NCBI GenBank assembly: GCA_022702705.1
Contig: CM040427.1
Span: 68,856,783 to 68,920,782, forward strand
DNA from: Papilionanthe hookeriana x Papilionanthe teres
Taxonomy: Eukaryota; Streptophyta; Magnoliopsida; Asparagales; Orchidaceae
Direction: 5' to 3'
Length of the DNA stretch: 64,000 bases
The translations under genes and the position numbers were made by a program. Every line of letters begins with the position of its first letter. Position 1 is the first letter of the stretch. Shown here one piece after another: positions 24,801 to 36,800 of the stretch. A model generated the notes under the pieces. The model did no database searches. It was not told the DNA's origin and saw only the letters and a list, made by a program, of their open reading frames with translations.

Positions 24801-27800
24801 GGCAGCACTTAATTACACCAAACAGCACTTATTAACACCCCAACAGCAGCAAACAACAGTTTAATCCTCCAACAACAGCTTTTTAAAACACCAAACAACA
24901 CCTATTAACACCCAAACAACGACAAACAGTAATCTGAGCCTCCAACAAAGCACTCCAACAAGCAAGTATAATCCTTCACAAGCCTCCAAACAATCATCTT
25001 AAACACCAAACAACTTAAAAGCTTTCAAACAGACATTTAAAATGATTCCAAACAGCAATTTTAAATGGCCCAAACAGCACTTTTAGAAGCCCAAAACAAT
25101 AAATTTAAATGCTCCAAACAATTACGCAATTGGCCAAGAGAACGGCCCAAAAATCTCTTCCAAAAGAGCGATACAACGATCCCAAATCAGCTCAAAATTG
25201 CATTCCAGCGAGTCATAAATCGATCCCGAAACCACCCCCAAATCGACACCCTTTCCCTCTCCGATGAGGAGGAATAATTAAACAAATAAGAAAAGCCGCA
25301 ATTAAACTTGATATAAGAAAAATCCCAACAATCAAGCTATCTGGAAGAAAGCTAGAAGCATAACAATGATCTTTAAATTTAACATCAGCATGAGAGTTTA
25401 TATAATTTCACCAAAAAAAAAAAAAAAAATTATTTGTTTATCCTCTGCTCTGCAAGAGAAGAAAATACTAAATTACTTGTATTTGACAAGAATCGAACAA
25501 AAGCCTAACATTATGCATCTCAATTCATAATGGTAAATTTAGAAGCATTCAAAACAAATTCATAATATTCAGTTCAAGATAGAGCAAAAGTGTCGAACGA
25601 CTAAGCAAAGCTATCAAACGACCAAACAGGGAATACCAAAGAGCAAAACCAAAATATCAAGAAGACCAAACGGGATTATCAAGCGGACAAACAAGAATAT
25701 CGGACGGATAGTAGTAGAGATTAGAAAACTAACACGGACAAGCAAGCCATAAGCTCTTACGGTCAATACCTCTCACAATTTTGAGAGACGGAGAAGACTC
25801 AAGAGGGGAAGAGGTGGCCGAACCTTAGGATTTTTTTTTTTTTTTTTCTTTTTTTTTTTGAGGAGTCGATCCCAGCAGCAGCAGAAAAGTCGCACGAGAG
25901 GAGGATGGAGGGGATCGAATCTGCTGAGAGAGGAAGAGGGAGCTGGGGGAGCGGCTCGTCGAGCAGAATAGGCGAGCGGAAGTGTCGAGCAGTTGCCGGA
26001 TTCAGACGCGGGATCGAGCGTGAGAGTCGTGCGCAGGGAAGGAGGCGAGCGAGGAAGAGACGGGCGAGGGAGAGACGAGCGGACTTCTGTCGCGTGTGAG
26101 AGGGGAGGTCAAGTGGGTTTCTGTCGAGCGGGGAAGGGAGGCGGAGGACTTCTGCGCAGAGGGAGGAGATCGGCTCGAGCAGATTGGGAGCGTCGGTAGT
26201 GCGCCAAGTTTCCGTCTGGCGTCGAGCGTAGGGAGCGGACGGGCTTCGGCGTCGAGCGCGAAGAGCAGGTGGGATTGATCGCAGGAAGCAGGGGTGCGAG
26301 CGGGGCAGAGGAGTAAGGGCGCTCGATAGAGAACCTGCGGGTGAGAGGAACGGGGGCGAGTGGGAGGAGCCGAAAAGTATCTGTCGAGCAGCTACAGATT
26401 GGAAGAGGAGTCGTCGTTCGGCCGAAAGAAGAGTTGCAGGGCTTCGGAGGAGAGCAAGTCGAGCGAACCGAGCGGTGACCTTCGGTCTCGTGCGCAGGGA
26501 AGAAGGCAAGAGGGGCTTCGATCGCGCGAGGAGCAGGCGAGGGAGGTGATTCGTTGCAGGGAGACGGGCGTGCGTGAGGAAGACGGGGCGATCGATTGAA
26601 AGCTCGCGGGTGAGAGGAACGGGAGAGGAAGATGAAGGCCGAGAGTTCCAATTTTTTCTGGCGGAAAGGAGTCAGCGGGATTTGTATCCCGTAAATCCTG
26701 AAATTGCCGTTACGCGAAGCATTGGCGGGGAATTGAATGGTTTCCAAACGAGCGACCGACTTAATTAGAATATAATAATGACTATTAAATTTAATTAAGG
26801 AGAATTTAAGTGGGGTAATTTGAAATTTGAAATTTTAAATTTTAAATTACAAATTAAATTGTCGCCAACCCGACCTAATTGGGCTATGTTTAGCCGAATT
26901 GAATCGGGTGAAGCCTAAACTCACATCCTTTAATTAAATTTAATATGCATAGATTTTCGTGCTAACGGCTCGCGTGCGAACCATAATAATATGGGTGTCC
27001 TTTCTAGCTAAAGTCGACGTCCCGGACGCATCTGTGTGGTCCGTTTCGTCATCCGGGGTCGTCCGGACAAGTTCGGCGATGGTCGAGCCAAAAAAGTGTC
27101 AAGTCGTGGTGCGCGCGAATTCGAGTCATTAAGGGTTCACCTAAAGCCGTCTGATCCTATGGGAACTCATTTTCGAGCCCTCTACACGGTAGTCCTTAGC
27201 CCTTGCAACTGCGGGGTTGAGTGCTTGGGACTACTCATGCGAGGTCTTACAAAAATGGGTATAGAAATGGTTCGAAGCTCTATGGGAGGTGGGCTCCATG
27301 ACTAGTCCGCTAGGATGGTCAATAAGGAGTTCCTATAGCTAGATCCTAAGGTCTAACGTGAAGAAAGCTAAGACCTCACTAAAATGAGGTCAACATAGTG
27401 TTAGCACAAAAACACACGGATGCTGCACTAAAGTGGAGGGAAGAAATATTTGGCATAGTGGAAGATAATGCGTTTTTATTTTTTTATTTTTTTTCTGAAA
27501 TATATCCCTTTTTTAATTGCACTCTTATCAAACGTGCAAATTTAAAATTTCTGGTTTGTAGGACCAAATAAGAAAAACCTAGGAAGTTGTGTTGATCGTG
27601 ACTTCTCTTTTGGAAGTTTTAAGTTTTAATCACTTTTCGATCTCATTTGCTTGATAGAATATTTCATCTGTATGACATTCCATGCTATGTATAATACTAG
27701 TTTGGCCTAAGTCATGGTTTGGCTCTTTTGCATGTACAAGAGTTGTACAGTTCAATTTCTTTAGTTTTAGTCTTTCTGCTCCTTGCTCTGTTTCTAACAC

Positions 27801-30800
27801 CACGCAATTGTGCTTCAATTTGAAATTAATTCATATGTTATAAATTACGCTTATACAGCATGCCTCCTGCAGTGTCATTGATATGTACTGCAAAATTCAT
27901 ACTTAATTCTAGAACAAATTGTAAAAACCCGAACTCTCATCCATTGGGATATTGTTTTGGCCTAATGGCCTCATTATTTTTTCCTACTGATGTAGGTTCT
28001 ATTTGGCGCAGCTGTAGATTATTTATAATCTGCCGATAAGCAGACTATCCTGACAATCTGATAATCTCAAGATAAGTTGGTTTGTTGTTTGGGGGAGCTT
28101 ATTCAGAACAGCTTATTTGTAGTTGTTGCTAGATACATGACAATTTTGCCCCTATTTAGTGATGTTTGCAACAGAACTGTATTAACATAATAATAGATAA
28201 AACATAAGCCTCATCCCCAAAAAATGGAGAGATGGCTACCTAATTGTGGTCAGATATATTTCAAAACCTATAAATGAAATGGTATTTAGATTACTTCGCC
28301 AGTTAAAGCCACTGGTCAATCCTGAGAGCAAATAGAAACAACAAAAAATAATTATTGTGACTGCAATAACTCAACAAGAACTCACAAGGATAGATATTGA
28401 CAAAAGCTCGAGGCCAAGCATAGTAGACAAGAGTATGAACAACCATTACTAATTAATTTTCAATTATAGGTTCAGTTGATAACATGAAAGCATAATGTAC
28501 CTTTCTCCGTCATATTTTTGGCAACCAAACCACATCAAGTTGGGTTTCCTCGATGACGGATCGGAGCTTCTAGGAAAGGAATTCCTTCCGTTCGTTGGCC
28601 AGAACAGCTCTGTATCCAATCACAGGGATCAAAGGAGCTAAAATTGCAAGAGAACCACAGGCATTATCAAAAAATCAAAAATCTAAAAACTCAGTCCTAC
28701 AAATAAAATAGGGGCAAACAAAACAATTGTATTATCCGCTAACCGGAACGCGAGAGCAAGGAAATAGATAGAGGAAGGAGGGGAAGGAAAGCATAGGTCT
28801 GCTCGAACTCATAACCTTACTCCGCAATCCGGAAAAAGTAGACGTTGTCCCACACAACACTTCCCTTTATTAAGGCCCCAACCCTCGGCCACATCACTCC
28901 ATCAGCCTCCGCCAAATGCGAGACATCATCGACATTGGAAGAAGATGAGAGGCAGCTAGGGTTGGCTACACAGCCTGGGTAGCTCCTGCTGCAGCTCTTC
29001 CCACTGGATGATTTTAGGATTTTCGCAGCACAGGATCTCCTCATCGGGAAGGGGATCATCTTTTGCTTTCTCCACTGATCCGATTTCAGAGTTCGCGTCT
29101 ACAATCTCTTTGGATCCATCGTTCGATTTCATCATCTCCAGCGAGCTGGGAGAGCCCTAGCATGCGAGCCAGAGGAGTGAAGGGCAGGGGAAAGATCGGG
29201 AAAATTGGGCAAAGGCAAGGGCGAGGGAGAGCAGGGCACGGAAGGAAATTTGCCAGAAGCAGACGCAGAACGCGACTCCCTTCCCGCTTCCCCTTCTATT
29301 AAGAAAATTCACTAAGTGCATTCGGAGCGGTGGAAATAAGTTGGGCCGAATGTGTTTTCCAAACATAACTGCGGTGTTTGCATACCTCCACCGCATCCAA
29401 TAAGCTGCCCCAAATAGGCCCGTAGTTTCTCAAGCGGTCATCATCCTAGTTGCATTGTTGTATGAGCATACTTTGGAGTTTCTAATCAAATTTCAACTGT
29501 TACATGATAAGGTGTCTTAATTTTTAAGACAACAATTTCATTCTATTCAAGGGATTTCACAGTCTACCCCACTCAAGTAAATGATCATATTTGTCTATAC
29601 TTTTTATTTAGAACCATTCATGAGCAGATAAGACTCTAGTGATGACCCAATTGATACCAGAGTTAACCAATTACAACGAGAAATGCAAATTCTATTATTG
29701 ACATCAAATAGCAAGTACAACGAAACACAAGAAAATAGAAAATAACCAACAACACAACACAACTCCAAACTAGGTTTTAGGGCGAGGGTGTTGGTTCTGT
29801 GGTTTGAGGGGGAGAGTAGTATATGAGGAGGGTTGGGTGAGCGAAGGTAGGAAGCTGGTGGTTGGCTTGTCATCAGAAGTTGGCGAGTGGTTGGCAGTCG
29901 GGCTACGGTTGAGAAAGGAAGTTAGAGGTAGGAAGGTAGCGGGTAAGGTGGACGCGCGATTCTTGAGATCCACCCAACAAGGAGGTAGAAGTCTGGGGAG
30001 TTGCGCTAGGTGAAGACAATCCAGCATGTGGTTGTGGGGTGAGCTAGGACTCTATGGAGACACCCACAGCAGATTGTTGGCCTGTTGTTTGGAGGAGAGG
30101 TGAAGGTGGAAGCAAAGGGGCAGGGATGTGGAGGCAGGTAACGTCAAGGATAATTACCATTTTTGGAGCAAGATATAGCTGAAACACCACTCATCCTCTA
30201 ATATATTTCTAGAAATGAAAATAGGGGACGCTAACGATTGTCCTAAAAAAAACACAATGAAAATTGTCCTAAAACCTGAAGCATAATATATAAATACTAT
30301 TGGGTAATTAAGGGAATACTTTGCTTCACTAGGGCCAGTCGGCTCTCTTTCCCTTCCAGCTAAACCGGTTCGGTCCCATGCCAATTCAGGCAAGGAAGAG
30401 GCTCACGTGACCCCTACAAATTTAATTAGTTACTGCCACCATGCAACTTTTTGTCCTATTTAGGTTCAAGCAATGGTTACCACGGCGTAGCATTTTTTTT
30501 GTTTTTCTTTTTTTGTTTGACTCTTAGTTCCTATCTTCAAGCTGGGGTAACCTCCCAGGAGGCCACCCATCCTAAAAATGCTTCTATACAAGCACACTTA
30601 ATTATGAAGTTTCTAGTAAAATTTTGACTATTGTAGCAAAAGGTGTCTTGATGTTTAAGAGTTAAGGATCATTTTATTTAAGAGATTCCAAAGCAACAAT
30701 TTGAACCATGCGCATTATATTGTACCTAGCTTATCATTTTAATGAATTCTACTTTTTCATGAGAATTTAAGTCACTAAATTATTTTCTTTAGTTTCTTTT

Positions 30801-33800
30801 TTCTTGAAGGGCATGTTCTATAAAATATTATTTTAATTTATTAGAATTAACTGAAAATATGATTCTCAGTAGGGAACAATAGATGAAAAGGATTCATATA
30901 GCCGATCTCATTTAGTGGGATAAGGCTTGTTGTTATTGTGCTTTTATCTTGTAGTCGCACATTTTATTGTATTATGAATTGTTAAATCCAGGGAGATGCT
31001 GATTATTTAAGATACCGTGGAATGCAAGAATTTGATCGAGCAATGCAGCATCTTGAAGAGAAATATGGCGTAAGTTTTCTATTACTTTCACAATGATGAA
31101 TTGTTCCAATTTCTCCCTCTCCGCACAAAATATAGTTGCATGTATGTAACATGTTTGATGTTGTTCCTGAATCCTAATGATCCAATTACTTTTAAAAGAA
31201 AAAAAAAATCCGTTGCTTACTTTTACCTAGAAACTTTTCTAGTTTATAGCCATTTGTTTACAAAGCACATTTTTTGGAGTTTTTCAGACCTTTAAAACAT
31301 TCATTTGGTTTTATATTAAACACATTTTTAATCAGGTGTGAAATTATGACTGATTAAGACAACCAGAGTTTCGAAATCTTACTTTGCCTTCTTGATTTTC
31401 ATAAAGTTATTACTTGTTATGAGCACTTCATTTATGCTGTTAAAATAAGTGATTGTTATGCATGGAAACTCAATAATTTGGATCGTTGCAGTTTATGATT
31501 TCAGAGCACCAATATGTGTCACGGAAAGACGAAGGAGAGAAGGTGATCGTTTTCGAGCGCGGAGATTTAGTTTTTGTCTTCAATTTCCACTGGTCTAATA
31601 GTTATTTCAGCTATAGAGTTGGTTGTCTAAAACCTGGAATGTACAAGGTACTATTTCTTTGGCATAGTTTAAATGCTCGAATTGAGAAATCATTTACTCA
31701 TTTTATTATAGAATTTCCTTGGTGCCATTATAACCCTTATTGCTATCTAGTTTCATATTTTGTGTGTACATAAATGAGAAGCAAACCTGTTTTTTTTTTT
31801 TACTGAATAAAAACCAAGAGACAAACCACAAACATAAATCATGAGATACCTAAATTTATGTGGAAAGCCTTAGATGAAAAGTAACATCGGTAAGACGTGA
31901 AGAATTCATTATATTGAAATAAATAGAGTTACAACTGAAGCGTGGTAGCTGACATAACATAACACTGATGAAATCAAAATTATATATACATATTGGTTGA
32001 ATCACATGTCGCATTGCGAACATATTGATCCAAAAACCAATAAAATTTGAGTCTCAAACTCTTAAATACTTTTATGTTAAATAAAAATCAGTAAAAAACA
32101 TATACTAGTTAACTGGCAATCTCTTAGATTTTAAGTAGTGTATCTGATGAGGAGCAAGGTCCAAGTGCTAAACTTCACGCTTGCTCGGGTTGCTACTGGT
32201 TGGAAACAGCGCATGAAAGTGAGATGGTTAAATGAAGGGGACCAAAACACGAACTACTTCCACTCCGTTACATCAGTTCGGCATAGATCCAATCGAATTG
32301 CATTGTGGATGCCAATGGTGAAAGCAGCAGTGGCAATGTTGCTATTGTGGAGGCTTTTGAGCAAATTTTTTAATTCCAAACGGAAATGCAAGACCTCCAC
32401 CCCCCACCCCATTTTTTAATTCCAAACGGAAATGCAAGACCTCCACCCCCCCCCCCCCCCCCACCCACCCACCATGGTGTGAAAGAAACCCTCATTGTGC
32501 TGAACCCAAAGAAGATGAATGCCAACTCTGCTGCACATTTCCGGACGATTAGTCTTTGTCAAGCCATTACATAATTATTGTCAACTGGCTCAAAGATCAT
32601 CCTCCCGCTAATTATTTCTAATGAGCAAGCGTCCTTCATTTTCAATAGATCCTTCATTCTCAATAGATCCATCTCCTTGCATTGCCTTCTTGCCCCGAGG
32701 TTATGAATAAGTTCAAGCACTCCGCTATCTCGGGACTCATGGCGCTCAAGATTGACATGGAGCAGGCTAATGACAAGATGAGTTGAACTTAAAGTCATGA
32801 AAATCATGGGTTTTCATGCTACATCATCAATTGGGTTTTGCAATGTGTCTGTCGCCCCAAATTCATCCTTTTGATCAACAGGCAACGCTTGGCCTGGATT
32901 CACGGGGAGTGTGGTTTCATCACGGGTGCCCCCTCTCCCCATATCTCTTTATACTTTGCTCGGAACGGCTCTCGTTGGCCCTCTTGCAGGGGTAGGGAAT
33001 ATTGGGATACAACTTTCAAGAAATCGACCATGACTCTAGCAAATTCTTTATGCTGATGATGTTCTCATTTTTACGGAAACCTCGACACAGGCCGCTAATT
33101 TAATTACTGCGACTAGACTGGACAGGGTATCAACCAGAAAAAATCCATGATGATGTTTAGCAAATGCAGCTCGGGTTGAAAGAAACGGAGACTTGTTATG
33201 GTCAGCTACAGCAAGTACTTAATTAATGCGACCAGCAAATTGAATTCGCGGGGAATCAGGCAACTCTCCCTTGCTGGACCGGTCACTCTTCTCAAAAGCA
33301 CCTATCTTGTGCTTCACTGTGTCTCCAAGAAGTGTTTCGTTTGAGCTGAAAAAGCAAAGCAGAAATTTTTTTTCGGGAAATGGAAGCGGTGAAAAGGGGC
33401 TTCATTATATCTCGGGGCAAAACTTGTGCAAACCGACCATCTTGGGTACACGCAGCTGAGGAATGGAAAGGGCGAAGCTCGCATGGAATTATATCTCCCA
33501 AACTAACTCCATATCACACAAATTTTTGTCTAGTAAATATAACAAAAATGTTTGGAACTTCAGCTCTCGTAGAAGTGATTCCACCTCCTGGAGGATAATT
33601 TGTGATGGAGCTGCTACTCTTAATTTGATTATTCGGTAGAAGCTGGTTACTGGGAAGGATATCAATGTGCTATCGCAAACATGGGTGTGGGACCGCATGC
33701 TCAATTCTTAGCCCACTTTTGTGGATGCTTCCAATGCGAAAACCTGCAGGTTGCTGATCTTATCTGCAAGCAAGGATGGGACATCGAAAATTGAAAATCC

Positions 33801-36800
33801 TGTTTGGAGAGGAGCTTCCAATATTCTTTGCTTCTACTCACCTCGTCTCCTCCTCTCCTCTGGTTGCCTACCACCCGCATACGCCTCCACCACTCTACCT
33901 CCACTCATTCTTCCCTTACAACCTTGCTGCTCTACCTACCTACAATCAACCAAACACCATCACAACTAGTCAAACAACCCTTTGACATATCCCATCTTGC
34001 CCTACCACCCCGCCGACGCCTACCGCCTTTGAACATCTTCCTACTTCCATGACCGAGGGATTCACCTTTTACTATATTCCCTTTCTTTTTGAGTCTTGTT
34101 GTAATCTTATTTCTACATTAGTAAAAGTTTGCTTTTGGGTTCAGTTGTTCTTCCTACTAGTTCTGGTATTATTTGGTATCAGAACTAGTCCAATCCTAGT
34201 CCTGTCCTAAGATTTCCCAGCATTCGTCCCTACCCAATTCACCTCCACCAAATTTTTTTCCTTTCAATTTCCAACCGTATCTATGCTACCGCAAATAGGT
34301 AAAACCTGACTCAATCCAGGAAGAGATTCAACGAGCAATTCGTCATCTACAACAAAGACTAGCAGAGATGGATGGAGGGACCCAGGAAGGGATTACCTTC
34401 TACCTTGATCGAGAGAGATCTAGGGAAGATAGAGACGATGATCTTATTCCGTTCCATAGTGAAGATCACAGCGATAGAGAATATCGACCGCACTATTTTG
34501 GTATCCAATATTAAAGGAGGCCAAGAGAAGAATTCCCTTGCAGAGGACAGAGGGAATTAACATCAAGATAGACCTCCCAGAGTTTGAGGAAAGCATGGAC
34601 CCCGATGAGTTTATCGATTGGCTGCAATCGGTCGAATGAATTTGAGTGTAAAGACGTGCCAGTGGACTAACGAGTCAAGCTAGCTACAATTAAATTAAAG
34701 AAGATGCCTCTTTAAGGTAGGAAAACCTACAAAAGCATAGGAGGAGAGAATGAAGTGAGTTAATAACTAGGTGGGAGAAGATGAAGGAGGAAACACAGAA
34801 GAAATACATCCCACCGCAGTATTCCGAGTATCTTCAAGATATGTTCCCCACTCCACAATTTGCAACAGCGAGATATATCAATTGAAGAGTTTCACGGCCC
34901 AATTCGACCACCTGCAGTTAAAGTGTGAGCTGACGGAACCAGAGGAGCACACAATCGCTAGATATCTTGGAGGTCTAAAGGCCACCATTAGCAATGTGGT
35001 ACAGCTACATATTGGACGTTGGGGGATACCCAGACACTAGCCCTGAAAATGGAAAAGCAGGCAATTGTCGATCTTCGGACCAGCACCTTCAGCCAAGCAG
35101 TTACTTACAACTTCTAAAGCCTACAAGGGTGCCTCGGGAGGACATATCAAAATTGGACAAGGACCTGATAAGGCAGATCAGAGCAAGAAGAAGCCATAGA
35201 AAGGTAATTCCTCCAATACAATGCCAACTATGAAGTGTTTCAGGTGCCACAACTACAATCACAACCTCCAGCTGCCCAACAAATTAAGTCATTACACTCA
35301 CCGATCATGGCGCTGTCAGGAAGTCAATGAGGAATCAGAAGAGAGTCCAAAAGAAGAGCTTTAGCTCCATGGAGACAAAGGAGAAGCATTAGCGGTCTGA
35401 CGAATACTGCAGTCTGAGCCCAAGCGGGACCAATCTTGGTTAAGGCATAACACTTCTCGCACCAAGTAAATCATCAGGGGGAAGGTTTGCAACCTAATCA
35501 TTGACAGTGATAGCTGCAAGAACGTGGTATCCACGTTTATGGTGAAAAAGTTAGGATTGGACACACAAGAGCATCCCCAGTCATGTTCCCTTACCTAGCT
35601 GAAGAAGGAAAACGAGTTACTTGTAGATCAATAGTGCCTAGTTGAATTCTCTCTATCGGAGACCAGCTACATGAATAGGTATGGTGCGACGTGGCTCCTA
35701 TGGACACCTGCCATATTTTGTTAGGTAGGTCTTGGCAGTGTGATTGCAATACTTAACACAACGGTTTCTAGAACACTTATTCTTTCAAAAATGATGGGAA
35801 ACATATCGTTTTACTACCTATTAAGGATGCAAAAGGCAGGAATGATACAGAGGCGGCATTAGCTCCCCAAACCACTTTCCTGCAGACAGTTAGAGATACC
35901 CTCGTATCACTCGCATGAGTCCTTCTGGAAAGAAGCGAGGAGGAAAGAGAGATACCAGCACTACTGTAGTCGTTACTACAGGACTTTCGGGATGTTATGA
36001 CCGACGGCCTACCAGAAGAATACCACCACTAAGGGACATTCAACAAGCCATCGACCTTATATTAGGATTTGTATTGCCAAATTGATCAGCCTATAGATTA
36101 AGACTTGTGGAGTACATGAACTTCGACAAGTGCAGATCTGCATGACAAGAGGGTTAGTCAGAGAAAGCACCAGCTCGGGTGCAATCCCTGCGTTGATGGT
36201 GCCCAAAAATGATGGATCGTGCGAATGTGCGTTGATAGCCAAGTATCAACAAGATTATCATCAAGTACCGATTTCTCATACCCCGCTTGGATGATCTCTT
36301 AGACCAGCTACATGGAGCCATTATCTTCTTCAAGATAGAATTGCGCAACGAATATTACCAGATACAGATGAGGCCAGGAGATGAGTGGAAGACCACCTTC
36401 AAGACGTGTGATGCACTTTATGAGTTGACTGTTATATCTTTCGGTCTGTTGAACGCACCTAACACTTTCATGAGATAATGAATCGGGTATTCCGACCTCA
36501 CATTGGAAAGTTTGTCATTGTCTACCTTGACGACATTCTAGTGTACAATCAGTCGGAGGAATATCACTTACATCACTTGAAGGCAGTATTCAATTTACTG
36601 CAAGCAGAGCGACTATATGCCCATCTGAAGAAATGTCAATTTATGACAAATCAGGGTTGTTTTTTGGATTACATCGTGTTTGGTGCAGACATTCAGATGG
36701 ATATCATAAAGATAAAGGCCATTATCAGTTGAATTGTACCACAATCATTTACTCGAGCTGAGGCAATTTTTGAGGTTGGCCTTCTTTTATCAAAGATTTA

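Larger units (their letters stand above)
22092..27395 (+). mobile_element. Complete ~5.3 kb solo LTR-like element with 5-bp target duplication
   Basis: It begins TGTCGGCCGGC and ends GAGGTCAACA (TG...CA), and is flanked on both sides by TAGTG (22087-22091 and 27396-27400). The 5-bp duplication is typical of LTR retrotransposon integration. The terminal sequence does not recur inside, and no gag-pol domain was found, so it reads as a solo LTR rather than a complete element. It is homologous to 1-5241 along the whole overlap. The length is extreme for an LTR, as known for some Tat/Ogre-type plant elements. It lies in SBE2 intron 4 in the gene's orientation. Long minus ORFs at 25799-26747 come from its GC-rich block and are not credible genes. 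Confidence 0.8.
27995..29421 (-). mobile_element. 1.43 kb TIR element carrying a captured host-gene fragment
   Basis: The left end ggttctatttggcgcagctg and the right end aagctgccccaaataggccc form a ~20-bp imperfect terminal inverted repeat (GGnnCTATTTGGnGCAGCT). There is no transposase. Inside, on the - strand, lies a fragment resembling the PIG-V gene (see 28560-29059). The architecture is that of a Pack-type non-autonomous DNA transposon. Superfamily (hAT-like or other) and target duplication were not settled. Confidence 0.7.

Noticed and set aside
25799..26747. Minus-strand ORFs of 236 and 212 codons
   Set aside because: They lie in the equivalent GC-rich block of LTR copy 2. They are Pro/Ser/Arg-rich, overlap in different frames and have no counterpart in copy 1.
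1..27395. The two 5 kb repeats as the 5' and 3' LTRs of one giant element
   Set aside because: Intact SBE2 exons A-D lie between them and the second copy has its own TAGTG target duplication, so they are separate insertions.
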